A DNA stretch of 64,000 nucleotides from Funiculus sociatus GB2-C1. GTDB lineage: Bacteria; Cyanobacteriota; Cyanobacteriia; Cyanobacteriales; FACHB-T130. The stretch is taken from the NCBI RefSeq assembly GCF_039962115.1, contig NZ_JAMPKJ010000019.1, positions 28,098-92,097 on the forward strand. Direction: 5' to 3'. Made by a program: the position numbers and the translations under genes. How positions within the stretch are numbered: position 1 is the first letter of the stretch; each line of letters opens with the position of its first letter. Shown here in pieces: positions 9,539 to 17,896 of the stretch. The notes beneath the pieces were generated by a model. It did not search any database. It was not told where the DNA came from and saw only the letters and a program-made list of their open reading frames with translations.

Positions 9539-10621
9539 TCACTGAGGTATGCGCGATCGCTCTCTAACAGCTCTTTCTTCAGCAGCCCTGGCCCGATCCT
9601 GAATGAAAGACTCCACCAAGGCGACATCATCTTTGCTACCAATAATCAAAGGCGATCGCGCGTGTAGTGCTTCTGGCACTACATCCAAAATCTCCTGGGT
9701 TCCCGTACTTGCTCGACCACCCGCTTGCTCTATCAAATACGCTAAAGGAGCAGATTCATACAGCAGGCGCAATTTGCCTTCCGGTTTTTTCACCGTCCCA
9801 GGATAGAGGAAAACACCCCCTTGGAATAGAATCCGGTGAATATCCCCCACTAACGCCCCACCATAACGGGCGGTGTAACCTTCATGACGATGGACGTAGC
9901 GGATGTAGTCTCGCAGTGGTTCCTCCCACTGCCAGAAATTACCCTCATTGACGCTGTAAATCGATCCGTGGTCTGGCAAGCGGATATTTTCACTCGACAG
10001 GATAAACTCGCCCAAACTGGGATCTAGTGTGAAAGCGTGAACTCCCGTGCCGATAGAATACACCAGCATTGTGCTGGGGCCGTATAGCACATAACCTGCG
10101 GCGATTTGGTTGCGTCCATTATTTTGCAGCAAATCGCTAGCCGTGCCATCTTCGTCCAGACCCTCTTGTTGGCGAATTGCGAAGATAGAACCAACGTTGA
10201 TATTAATATCAACATTGGACGATCCATCAATCGGGTCATAAAGCAGGGTATAACGACCAATTGGACAGTTTTCGGGGATATAGTATGGTTTTTCCATTTC
10301 CTCGGAAGCCAAGCGGCAAACTAAACCGCTTTGCTTAAATACCGAGATAAATACGTCATTGGCATAGACATCCATCTTTTTGACGGATTCTCCCTGCACG
10401 TTCATCTCGCCCGTAAATCCCAAGGCTCCTGCGACTAAACCAGCTCGCGTGAGCCGCCGCGCAATCAGCTTTGCCGCCAGGGCAATGCGATTCATAATGG
10501 CACTGAGATCCTGTGCTTCTGCACCGAAGCTGTGCAGTTGCTGCAAAACGTGACGAGATAACGTCATGCAGTCGCGATCCAGGGCTTGTTCCGGAATGAA
10601 AGGCTGATCCACGTTGGACAT
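9539..10621 (-). CDS. fbp: Fructose-1,6-bisphosphatase, class 1
   Basis: Hydrolyses fructose-1,6-bisphosphate to fructose-6-phosphate in gluconeogenesis and the Calvin cycle. The metal and substrate signature [11 protein letters not shown] (about residues 128-138) and the later [16 protein letters not shown] motif are present. The frame is open for 25 more codons upstream, but the ATG at 10621 (MSNVDQPF) is preceded at good distance by AGGAGG and gives a normal 360-residue protein, so it is preferred over 10696. The gene leads the minus-strand series fbp-tal-zwf-opcA and diverges from pfkA across a 240-bp spacer. Confidence 0.95.
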   Translation of the reverse strand: MSNVDQPFIPEQALDRDCMTLSRHVLQQLHSFGAEAQDLSAIMNRIALAAKLIARRLTRAGLVAGALGFTGEMNVQGESVKKMDVYANDVFISVFKQSGLVCRLASEEMEKPYYIPENCPIGRYTLLYDPIDGSSNVDININVGSIFAIRQQEGLDEDGTASDLLQNNGRNQIAAGYVLYGPSTMLVYSIGTGVHAFTLDPSLGEFILSSENIRLPDHGSIYSVNEGNFWQWEEPLRDYIRYVHRHEGYTARYGGALVGDIHRILFQGGVFLYPGTVKKPEGKLRLLYESAPLAYLIEQAGGRASTGTQEILDVVPEALHARSPLIIGSKDDVALVESFIQDRARAAEERAVRERSRIPQ

Positions 10622-10861
10622 GTGTTTCCTCCTCCCTATCGATAACGCTTTATTAACAGAGGCAGTTAATTTCAGGTACTGCCCCAACAGTATCAAGGCC
10701 CGGTCGCCTTACCTTCTATCTTAGGGAGCCATTTACCAGGTTGGTGTTTAACTTCAGATCAACTAAAGAAATCAATCTTTAGACAACTTTTTTATCGAAA
10801 AGACAACTCTGCAAGCAAAATCAGTTTAATATCGCCTCTTGATCGCAATTATCAGAACAAG

Positions 10862-11941
10862 ATGGGACAAAAACGCATTGGAATCCTTACCAGTGGTGGA
10901 GACTGTGCTGGACTAAACGCTGTAATTCGGGCAGTAGTCCACCGTGCAGTTGGCACCTATGACTGGGAGGTGCTGGGGATCTGTCGGTCTACCCTAGGGT
11001 TGATGAGCAGTCCGCCGGAAGTTATTACTCTTGACATTGACAAGGTAGACCGTCTACTAACGATGGGCGGAACGGTTCTGGGGACGACAAATAAAGGCGA
11101 TCCTTTTGCGTTTCCTCTGGAAGATGGAAGTTTGCGCGATCGCTCTGAGGAAATTATTTCTGGGTATCATCAACTAGGTTTATCAGCCTTAATTGGGATT
11201 GGCGGCGATGGCAGTTTAGCCCTTCTCCGGCGATTGGCAAACCAAGGCGGGATCAACTTAGTAGGCATTCCCAAAACCATTGATAACGATGTTGGCTGCA
11301 CCGAACGCTCCATCGGATTTGATACCGCAGTTAATATTGCGACAGAAGCACTCGACAGGCTGCATTTTACCGCCGCCAGCCACAGCAGGGTAATGATTTT
11401 GGAAGTAATGGGGCGCGATGCTGGTCATATCGCCCTGAATGCTGGGATTGCTGGCGGTGCTGATATTATTTTGATCCCAGAAATCCCTTACACCTTGGAA
11501 AAGGTCTGTGACAAAATACGCGATCGCCAGTTGAAAGGAAAAAACTTCTCCATCGTCATTGTCTCAGAAGCCGTCTGCACACTCGAAGGTAATCCAGTTA
11601 AAAATATGGATCGATTTGGGGAATGTCGATTTGGCGGAATTGGTCAGTACCTGGCAGAGCAAATTTCTATCTCTAGCGGTGCCGAAACTCGCGTCACAGT
11701 ATTAGGACACGTTCAGCGCGGCGGTATCCCCTCGTCGCTGGATCGATTACTGGGGACAGCCTTTGGCGTGGCGGCAGTCGATTTGATTGCCGATGGCAAG
11801 TACGATCAAGTTGTCACCTGGCAAAACCGCGAAATTGTCAGCGTACCAATTGCTGAAGCAATTGGACAATACAGGGCAGTAGATCCCCATGATACTCTGG
11901 TCAAAACTGCCAGAGGCTTAGGAATTTGCCTTGGAGACTGA
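10862..11941 (+). CDS. pfkA: 6-phosphofructokinase (PfkA family)
   Basis: Phosphorylates fructose-6-phosphate in glycolysis, the reaction opposing the divergently encoded FBPase. The 359 residues show GILTSGGDCAGLNAVIR at the N terminus, GIGGDGSLALL and the catalytic PKTIDNDV loop. The Gly in GGDGS is the residue associated with ATP use, while Lys in PKTIDND (classical bacterial ATP enzymes have PGTIDND) is shared with pyrophosphate-type enzymes, so it belongs to the mixed PFK subgroup; ATP as donor is likely but not certain. The IS5-family element begins 80 bp after its stop. Confidence 0.93.
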   Translation: MGQKRIGILTSGGDCAGLNAVIRAVVHRAVGTYDWEVLGICRSTLGLMSSPPEVITLDIDKVDRLLTMGGTVLGTTNKGDPFAFPLEDGSLRDRSEEIISGYHQLGLSALIGIGGDGSLALLRRLANQGGINLVGIPKTIDNDVGCTERSIGFDTAVNIATEALDRLHFTAASHSRVMILEVMGRDAGHIALNAGIAGGADIILIPEIPYTLEKVCDKIRDRQLKGKNFSIVIVSEAVCTLEGNPVKNMDRFGECRFGGIGQYLAEQISISSGAETRVTVLGHVQRGGIPSSLDRLLGTAFGVAAVDLIADGKYDQVVTWQNREIVSVPIAEAIGQYRAVDPHDTLVKTARGLGICLGD

Positions 11942-12084
11942 AATTTATGTCATTAGTCCTTTGTTTTCTGTGTCAATGACCAATGACTAATAAACGCAAC
12001 TTTTTGCACCTTTTTCTTAGCCCCCCTTTATAGAACCCATTTGACATCTTTGACTATGTGCCCTTAAAGTAGCGCCAAAGCCAT

Positions 12085-12411
12085 ATGCAGCTAATCATGC
12101 CGTATTCCAGCAGCCTTACAGACGCCGAATGGGAAATCCTTGAACCTCTACTGCTCCAGCTCTTGCCGATTAAGAAGCAGACAAGACCTTGTAACTGGAC
12201 GAAACGAGAGCTCTTGGATGGGATGTTCTATCAACTCAAGAACGGCTGCAACTGGCAAGATTTGCCGAAAGATTTACCGCCTTACTCAACCGTTTATTGG
12301 CATTACAAGCAGTGGCGGGAGGCAGGAGTCATCGTTGCCCTGATGAGGGTCTTACATGGACAAGTGCGTGAACAAGTGAAAAAAAAGCTCAGTGGACAAC
12401 GTTGCTTATGA
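12085..12411 (+). CDS. IS5-family transposase, N-terminal frame (orfA)
   Basis: The 108-residue product has the DUF4096-type N-terminal DNA-binding region of IS5/IS427-group transposases (SSLTDAEWEILEPLL, NGCNWQDLPKDLPPYSTVYWHYKQW). It overlaps orfB, which lies in the -1 frame. Near its end is an 8-A run at 12379-12386 followed by G; in this frame the codons read A AAA AAG at 12381-12387, a classic -1 slippery heptamer. Ribosomal slippage there would give the full OrfAB transposase. Confidence 0.9.
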   Translation: MQLIMPYSSSLTDAEWEILEPLLLQLLPIKKQTRPCNWTKRELLDGMFYQLKNGCNWQDLPKDLPPYSTVYWHYKQWREAGVIVALMRVLHGQVREQVKKKLSGQRCL

Positions 12412-12947
12412 TCGATTCCCAAGCCGTGAAAAATACCTGCAACGCTAGTATTAAGTCTAAAGGTTTCTGCTTTTACAAATGTACTAATGGCATCAAACGA
12501 CATCTCGCAGTGGATACGTTAGGTTTTCCGTTTTTTACCCACTGCACGAAAGCTAATGTCTCCGATGACATGGGCTTAATCGAGATGTTGAGCCAGAACC
12601 TCGATTACTTTCGCGCAAAGCCAGTCAACATCCCGAAAATTACGATTCTGCTGGACAATGGCTATCATCCAGAAATGATTACTGCCGCTCTGCAAGACCT
12701 CTACCCGCAGATCATGACGAAGATTCGGTTTGAACTCTCGCCAAAGCCCACAAAAGCTGAAAAAGCCGCTCTTGGAAAAACCGGATTCGTCGTGGTCGCA
12801 ACTCGATGGGTGATCGAGCGCTCGAATGCTTGGATGGAACGCTGCAAGAGTTTAGTCAAGAACTTTGAGAGAACTCTTAGCCATGCCACTGCAAAGCTTA
12901 ATCTTTGTTTCATCAGGCTAATACTCAAGCGTTTAGCCCATAGCTAG
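12402..12947 (+). CDS. IS5-family transposase, catalytic frame (orfB)
   Basis: Contains the DDE catalytic core: first Asp in MIDSQAVKNT, second Asp in ILLDNGYHPE and the Glu in WVIERSNAWMERCKSL with the downstream basic residues of the Y/R-E-K signature. It lies in frame -1 relative to orfA and is best read as the second half of one OrfAB transposase made by frameshifting at the A8-G run at 12379-12387. No internal stop or deletion is seen, so the element is probably functional. Confidence 0.9.
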   Translation: MLMIDSQAVKNTCNASIKSKGFCFYKCTNGIKRHLAVDTLGFPFFTHCTKANVSDDMGLIEMLSQNLDYFRAKPVNIPKITILLDNGYHPEMITAALQDLYPQIMTKIRFELSPKPTKAEKAALGKTGFVVVATRWVIERSNAWMERCKSLVKNFERTLSHATAKLNLCFIRLILKRLAHS

Positions 12948-13063
12948 ATGTCAAATGGGTTCTATAAGGGGGGTTAGGCGATCGCACACTTGCTCTTTAC
13001 AAATTTAGTTCCCTTTTAAAAGGGTTCTAATCTGTAAAGTTCTACCAAAGCGTTAATAACTAA

Positions 13064-13342
13064 TTAAAATCTAGCTCGCTTCGCGCCGCTGCGATCGTCC
13101 TCCCTCGGTCGTGCTTTATTAACTCTTAGCTGACGTCCCATCCACTCAGCGCCATCCAATTCGGAAATGGCGGCTTCTTCCTGGGCATCATCTGTCATTT
13201 CAACAAAAGCAAATCCTCGCATACGTCCTGTTTCTCGGTCTGTCGGCAACAAAACTCGCTTGACAGCACCGTAGTCTGCAAAGACTGCTTTTAAATCTTC
13301 TTCCGTAGCTTGGTAAGACAGGTTTCCAATGTAAATGGTCAT
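13064..13342 (-). CDS. RRM-type RNA-binding protein (cyanobacterial Rbp)
   Basis: A 92-residue protein consisting of one RNA-recognition motif with RNP2 (IYIGNL, residues 3-8) and RNP1 (RGFAFVEM), plus a short basic, glycine-poor tail (DDRSGAKRARF). Cyanobacterial Rbp proteins of this type bind single-stranded RNA; some are cold-induced and others guide photosystem mRNAs to thylakoids. The short tail places it with the type lacking a glycine-rich C terminus. The ~330-bp upstream region has no other gene. Its downstream neighbour, in convergent orientation, is the IS5-family element. Confidence 0.92.
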   Translation of the reverse strand: MTIYIGNLSYQATEEDLKAVFADYGAVKRVLLPTDRETGRMRGFAFVEMTDDAQEEAAISELDGAEWMGRQLRVNKARPREDDRSGAKRARF

Positions 13343-13673
13343 GTCGATGTATAAGGCTGAAAGAGGAACTAAAGTTCAGAACCTTTACATGGTCAGACGC
13401 GAACTATAAATCAAGGTCAAGCATTATTTACCAATGATGAAATTTTATGACCCAAGCCTACAAGTGCGGCTAAACGAGTACTAAACCCAACCATTGATAG
13501 GGCTGAACTTTTATATTTCGTCCTATCATAGCCTACTAATTTTATTGTGCAAGGTCATCTAGCCTACACAGTTGCAGCTTTTTTAATGTTGATTTTCTAT
13601 GACATTTAACAAGAACTCTAATAGTGCTGAGTCCAAATAACACTAATTATTCAGGACTCAGCACTACTGAGAG
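13343..13673. other. Spacer upstream of the RRM gene, with a hairpin at its right end
   Basis: AT-rich and without a supportable ORF. It should hold the promoter and 5' leader of the minus-strand RRM gene; leaders of cyanobacterial rbp genes are often long. The only clear structure is the 13-bp inverted repeat at 13622-13666. No riboswitch was recognised. Confidence 0.5.
13622..13666 (-). terminator. Inverted repeat after the 72-aa gene
   Basis: Perfect 13-bp arms TAGTGCTGAGTCC (13622-13634) and GGACTCAGCACTA (13654-13666) with a 19-nt AT-rich loop, placed 8 bp beyond the stop of the minus-strand gene at 13674. It probably forms the 3' end of that transcript. The GTGCTGAGT motif is also part of spacer repeats (another copy sits near 3664), so a repeat origin is possible. 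Confidence 0.55.
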
Positions 13674-13892
13674 TTAGTCAATAGAAATTGACTGAGGGCC
13701 ACTGCTTCTGCCGTTATCACTGTTTGTGGTAGAGGAGGGATAGGAGGTAATCCCAGCTTCCGCGTCGAGCCAGCTTTTAACTGGATCGTCATTCAAGTTG
13801 ACTCGGAGGATGCCAGAGACAAAGCCGCCTAAGAAAGCTGCTGGGTGTTTGGTGAATTCTTTGAATACTGGTGTCAGTTCATCGAGAAACAT
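13674..13892 (-). CDS. Small conserved cyanobacterial protein of unknown function
   Basis: A 72-residue protein with an ordered first half (FLDELTPVFKEFTKHPAAFLGGFVSGILRVNLNDDPVKSWL) and a Ser/Asn-rich tail. The segment HPAAFLGGFVSGILR could be a short amphipathic or membrane-associated helix. I recall close relatives as short hypothetical proteins in many cyanobacteria but know no function. An ATG preceded by AGGAGA and a hairpin after its stop support it as a real, probably single-gene unit. Confidence 0.7.
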   Translation of the reverse strand: MFLDELTPVFKEFTKHPAAFLGGFVSGILRVNLNDDPVKSWLDAEAGITSYPSSTTNSDNGRSSGPQSISID

Positions 13893-14040
13893 TTAAGAGT
13901 CTCCTGGGGTTGTGGGTTAAACAATTGATTTTTCTAGATCGATCCTAGCGTGTTTGAATGGAGGGTTGGCTTGGCAAGAGCAGGAAGCAATACTTGTCGG
14001 TGAAGAATGTCGGTTAAATAACTTACATTCATTCGCGCTA

Positions 14041-14066
14041 CGTAGGGGCATTGCCATGCCCCTACG
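14041..14066. repeat. Palindromic dispersed repeat, GGGGCAT family, copy 1
   Basis: Arms CGTAGGGGCAT and ATGCCCCTACG pair perfectly over 11 bp around a TGCC loop. The same family recurs at 14149-14177 and, diverged, near 55029-55051. Confidence 0.8.
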
Positions 14067-14148
14067 CTGGAAATTGGGGGTTAATAAATCCATGCCCTTT
14101 TTTAAGGGAGGGTAAAAGAAAATTCTGTAACATTGATTTTGGTTTTCG

Positions 14149-14177
14149 GTAGGGGCATGGCATTGCCATGCCCCTAC
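14149..14177. repeat. Palindromic dispersed repeat, GGGGCAT family, copy 2
   Basis: Arms GTAGGGGCATGGCA (14149-14162) and TGCCATGCCCCTAC (14164-14177) are a perfect 14-bp inverted repeat around a single T. It is the longest copy of the family in the window. Confidence 0.85.
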
Positions 14178-14469
14178 AAAATGTCGCAGTTTTCGATATT
14201 TTCTCTCCTTGTATGAAACCACCCTACCCAGCCCCCGCGAAGAGAGCGCCCCTGCGCTAGAGAAAAGGGTGGAGAATTAAGCCTTAGTCCCCCTTTTTAA
14301 GGGGGATGCAAGGGGGATCTCCACCCTCTAAGCGTCTCGATTATGACTTTTCAGACATCTATCTAAAAAGCTACCCGCTTCACCCCTAAAATAAGGGAGC
14401 GCCACAGGTGGGGGATGGAAGCTTAACCAATCCGTATTGACAATCTGACTCTTTTTGCTTCCCCTATAC

Positions 14470-17400
14470 CTACTTTTGCTCCGAAAAAAGACACTTATCT
14501 GAATCACACCCAGCAGGGCCAGCTTCCATTGAGTAGCCCGCATCGTAGCGACTTAAGGCAGCATGAAAATTTTCATTCTGCCGTCGCAGTTCCACTTCTT
14601 GCTTGAACTGATCGTACTGATGTTTTGTGATTGGCTCAAATGGCAAGCGCGGGAAGGTTTGGTGAGCATCGAAACGTGCCAAAAGTGCGGCTGAGATATA
14701 GCCTTCATCATTTTGAATAGCTTCGTAAATGCTACTACCTAAAGCTTCTATCTCATGTTCGCGCAGCTCAATAGTGGCTGAGGTGTTGTGTCGCACAAAG
14801 AATTTTTGGACTTGCATATAGAAATCCATTTGGGCCTTCGCGCTAAATTTGCCGATCTCGATTTGATCAGCACCAGGCAAATCAGCCCAAGGTACGGCGA
14901 CGGGAATTTCCACCAGCCATTCCGTGCATCGGGGATCGAAGGGATCGTTCAGGAGATTGCCATTTTCATCTTTGTCAGACTGAGACGGAACGACATTGTA
15001 ACCGTAGTCGATACACGCCAAGGCTACAGGGTCATTTTTTCTAAATGTGATGCGCCGCAGGAAACGTTGCGCCTTTGGGGGATGCCAACCAGGGGAAGCG
15101 CCTGTCAGTAGGGATTTTGTGCCGGAAGGCTGAACTGTGGTGCAACGGTTCGGGCGTTTTAGGGAATGGCGATCGCAATAATCCCACACAGTTCTATGCA
15201 CAATTTCTCGCCAACGAGTCAAATATTCTTGCTCTTGTCGCTTAAACTCCAATCCTTCCACGGTGTCGGGTCGTCCAGCTTCCCACCACCGCAGCCAATC
15301 CACGCCAAAAGCCATCACAAAAAAGTCGAACAATCCTGTAAAAGATACGCCCACAATTGGATCGAGTTCGCGTGACTTGCGGTAACGTTCTTCGATAAAT
15401 TCGTGATTCAGCAGTGAGGCTACTGATAATGCTGCTGCTGTGAAAGCTTCCTCTTGTTCTTTGTAGTTAGGTGGGTCAATTTGATTGAGATGAATCTCCG
15501 AAAGATTACAGTTTCCTGTTAAAGAATTGCCAAATACACCCTTATGAAACTCCGGCTCATTAAAGCAGAAAGTATCGTGTAGGCCTGGTAATTCTTCTAC
15601 ACCCTTAATTACTTGCCATTTTCCTTGGTACTTAGCATTCGTTCCTTTGCTAACATCTAAACGTTGACAAGGAATATCGCCACATTCAGTTATTTGCAAG
15701 TAGTACAAATCCCGGCTTCTGACACCGTAATTTGTAATTGCTCCTTTGTGGGAGCAAAGATTAACTGATGAACGGATACCACATTTTGTCAGGAGTAACT
15801 GCACTCTGTAGGCGCGATCATAGTCGGAGATATAAATCCTGATGCCGTTGCTGGCTGTATTAGAACCATCGGTATCTGCTAAACCTGCAATAAAATGTAG
15901 AATTGCTTGACGATTCCAACTAGCAATTGCATTTAGCGATTCTGGATTTGCCTTTAAGCTTTTTAGAAATTCTCCAGAGAAACCCAAGTCTGTTACATCG
16001 GTAAAAGCAGGCAAATAGTCATAGGTTCTTTCGGGAGATTTATTCCCTGATACGCATAAAGCCGCTTTGTGTTCGTAAAGCCTAACTTTTGCATTATCAT
16101 TTGTGTCTGTAGTGCCATCTCCTACCGCTACCCCCAATGTGTAGGCGTAACTTGGATCGACATTCAAGCCGTCCTCATACTGAATTGTAAAAGGTTCCGT
16201 GTGGATGGCATATTGGCTGGTATCCATTAAATCTTTTGTTTGGACTTCTTTGTAAACCTTGCCAAAGCGATCCTTAACAAAAAACCGATGATACTCAGTG
16301 ACATCTAGGTAAGAACCATCTCCAAACCGCACTCGATACAGTTTGCGATCGCTACCTGTCTTAAATGGTGCCACTTGACTCCATCGTTGCCCATTCCAAA
16401 TTTCAACTTCAGAGCCTATTACATCTTTTATTTTGTCCATTCCCTCCCTAGTGATTAGCAGCGTGTCGCCGCTAACGCAGTGAAAGTTAGAGCCAATTAT
16501 CTCACCGCAAGGATTCAACCCAACACGAGCTAATCTATGCTCTATCTCCAAAGGATCTATGTTGGGGTAGTGTTCTAGTAACCAATCTTGAGCTTTTCCT
16601 TGGTCATAAGCTTTTAGAAAATCAGTTCTTAGTTCAGGAGAAAATAGTAAATCGCAGTTAGCTCTAGCTATAGCTTCTCCAGCCCATTGAATCGCGCCTT
16701 CACCAGAGTAATACTGTTTTCTAACAGCTTCTACACACTCTTCAAGAGTTGGTTTGTGGTGAAAAACTCGCGTGTGATTTGCCATTCTCAAAGCATCTCG
16801 ATCTGGATCGATCCGCCAGTTGCCATTTGCATCCTGCTGCCAAAGATTGCCTTTAGCGCTGGCAAACAATTCATCATCGCTAATGCCTTGCCTCATGCCA
16901 GCTGACCTTCTCACGTTGCCAGCTACTACTACTACTGCGGCTTCATCAATTAACAAACAGCATTCAACTGAGTTTAATTGCCGTCCTACAGCTTTATTCA
17001 AAATTGCCGCACAGCGTTCATAAAGTCCTGGTAACTTAACAGGATTAGCAACGCCTCCAAAGCCTTTAAGGGGTTCTCCAGCTGCACGAACATCACTCAA
17101 GTCAATGGATATGTTGACTTCTTCTGAAAATTGTTCATCCGTGGATAATTCCAACAATGTTTGATAAGATTTGACCCAACCTTGGCGACTGTCTCCCACA
17201 TAAATCAGTACCTTATTGCCTTCCACCTGAACTTCTGTCTGTTCGCGCCGAAGGTCTGGCTGGGTGCTACCTACATCCCCTTGTATATTTACAATCAGGC
17301 GATTGCGGATGGGTGGCAGTTGATTGATGTATTTTGGTTCGAGGACGGCACCTGTGCCACAGCCCATCATCGCCAGATCCATCATTAAGCCGAAGGCACG

Positions 17401-17727
17401 CCAATCAAGTACATTTGTACTGGTACAGTTATAAGCGCCGGAAAAGTTTTGTTGTTGCTCGATCCATTCACTCCCGCCTACCCACAACCAGCGACCAGAA
17501 GGCAATGCTTTGAGCTGGAGCTGCATCCGTTCTAGTAGGGCTGTCTCTTCTGGGGTAAGCTTACCTAATTTGGTTAAACCACGGACGCTTCTGGCGCATA
17601 CTTCTTCCCACGTCTCGCGCCCAGCTTCTGTGCGGCGGCTATACGTTCTAAAAAATACAGGTAAGCCTGCTGGTGCAGTTTCTGGAAATTTGCTATTTTG
17701 GCGTACTCGCTCAAGCTCTCGAACCAT
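14470..17727 (-). CDS. nrdJ: Adenosylcobalamin-dependent (class II) ribonucleotide reductase with in-frame intein
   Basis: Reduces ribonucleotides to deoxyribonucleotides using adenosylcobalamin to generate a thiyl radical, so it needs no small subunit or oxygen. The precursor is 1085 residues; without the 323-residue intein (417-739) the enzyme is 762 residues, normal for monomeric class II ribonucleoside-triphosphate reductases. Visible are YNCTSTN (substrate-site Cys101), the active-site NPCGEI (Cys407) and the C-terminal redox pair CDSDKC. The exteins join as ...IIGSNFH / CNLSEIHLNQ, so the intein sits ten residues after the radical Cys. The vitamin is plausibly made by the pathway of the cobyrinate synthase at 3.7-5.1 kb. 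ATG start; spacer to the divergent flavoprotein gene is 169 bp. Confidence 0.95.
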   Translation of the reverse strand: MVRELERVRQNSKFPETAPAGLPVFFRTYSRRTEAGRETWEEVCARSVRGLTKLGKLTPEETALLERMQLQLKALPSGRWLWVGGSEWIEQQQNFSGAYNCTSTNVLDWRAFGLMMDLAMMGCGTGAVLEPKYINQLPPIRNRLIVNIQGDVGSTQPDLRREQTEVQVEGNKVLIYVGDSRQGWVKSYQTLLELSTDEQFSEEVNISIDLSDVRAAGEPLKGFGGVANPVKLPGLYERCAAILNKAVGRQLNSVECCLLIDEAAVVVVAGNVRRSAGMRQGISDDELFASAKGNLWQQDANGNWRIDPDRDALRMANHTRVFHHKPTLEECVEAVRKQYYSGEGAIQWAGEAIARANCDLLFSPELRTDFLKAYDQGKAQDWLLEHYPNIDPLEIEHRLARVGLNPCGEIIGSNFHCVSGDTLLITREGMDKIKDVIGSEVEIWNGQRWSQVAPFKTGSDRKLYRVRFGDGSYLDVTEYHRFFVKDRFGKVYKEVQTKDLMDTSQYAIHTEPFTIQYEDGLNVDPSYAYTLGVAVGDGTTDTNDNAKVRLYEHKAALCVSGNKSPERTYDYLPAFTDVTDLGFSGEFLKSLKANPESLNAIASWNRQAILHFIAGLADTDGSNTASNGIRIYISDYDRAYRVQLLLTKCGIRSSVNLCSHKGAITNYGVRSRDLYYLQITECGDIPCQRLDVSKGTNAKYQGKWQVIKGVEELPGLHDTFCFNEPEFHKGVFGNSLTGNCNLSEIHLNQIDPPNYKEQEEAFTAAALSVASLLNHEFIEERYRKSRELDPIVGVSFTGLFDFFVMAFGVDWLRWWEAGRPDTVEGLEFKRQEQEYLTRWREIVHRTVWDYCDRHSLKRPNRCTTVQPSGTKSLLTGASPGWHPPKAQRFLRRITFRKNDPVALACIDYGYNVVPSQSDKDENGNLLNDPFDPRCTEWLVEIPVAVPWADLPGADQIEIGKFSAKAQMDFYMQVQKFFVRHNTSATIELREHEIEALGSSIYEAIQNDEGYISAALLARFDAHQTFPRLPFEPITKHQYDQFKQEVELRRQNENFHAALSRYDAGYSMEAGPAGCDSDKCLFSEQK
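15511..16479 (-). other. Intein inside nrdJ, with LAGLIDADG endonuclease domain
   Basis: Residues 417-739 of the NrdJ precursor. The N-terminal block A is CVSGDTLLITREG (Cys1); block B contains TEYHRFF (TxxH); two LAGLIDADG-type motifs, LGVAVGDGT (~531) and FIAGLADTDGS (~612), keep their acidic residues, so the homing endonuclease could be active; block F/G is HDTFCFNEPEFHKGVFGN then SLTGN, followed by extein Cys. The usual penultimate His is replaced by Gly. Splicing should restore an uninterrupted active-site region. It is a selfish element confined to a site that the host cannot lose without damaging the enzyme. Confidence 0.93.
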
Positions 17728-17896
17728 AAGTCAAGTCAGATTATCTTTGGGACTGATCGATAGATCAAGACTATACGCGATCGCTCATATGGGGTCAAAA
17801 CTTGCCAAAATACATAAAATGCGCTATATGTAGGTTGCAGTCAGGACTAGCAACTAGGTAAGAATTTTTTCCAATTCCCAATTCAAAATTACTTTA

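Larger units (their letters stand above)
12017..12977 (+). mobile_element. IS5-family insertion sequence with TTAG target duplication
   Basis: The element proper spans 12021-12973 (953 bp) and is flanked by a direct TTAG at 12017-12020 and 12974-12977, the 4-bp duplication expected of the IS5 group. The ends are inverted repeats: CCCCCCTTT at the left and GGGGGG at the right, then a perfect 20-bp inverted match, ATAGAACCCATTTGACATCT at 12030-12049 against 12946-12965. One extra T in the left arm is the only indel. It carries two overlapping transposase frames. Intact ends, clean duplication and undamaged frames indicate recent activity. Confidence 0.93.
13893..14469. other. 577-bp gene-free spacer packed with palindromic repeats
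   Basis: No supportable gene; minus-strand frames that cross it are made of repeat sequence. It holds two members of the GTAGGGGCATGGCA/TGCCATGCCCCTAC palindrome family (14041-14066 and 14149-14177), a CCCCCTTTTTAAGGGGG palindrome near 14289-14305, and two blocks of CCACCCT/AGGGTGG (about 14220 and 14265) able to pair at distance. It separates the 3' end of nrdJ from the small gene on the same strand and looks like a landing zone for small repeats. Confidence 0.65.

Noticed and set aside
13917..14222. 101-codon minus-strand ORF in the palindrome-rich spacer
   Set aside because: Most of its coding sequence is repeat DNA (two GGGGCAT palindromes) with no ribosome-binding site and no recognisable protein pattern.
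14328..14543. 71-codon minus-strand ORF overlapping the nrdJ 3' end
   Set aside because: Overlaps the conserved C-terminal coding of nrdJ in another frame and consists of spacer-like sequence beyond it.
17728..17896. Cobalamin riboswitch upstream of nrdJ
   Set aside because: Looked for the conserved B12-box and surrounding stems in the nrdJ leader because the enzyme needs B12; nothing convincing was seen.
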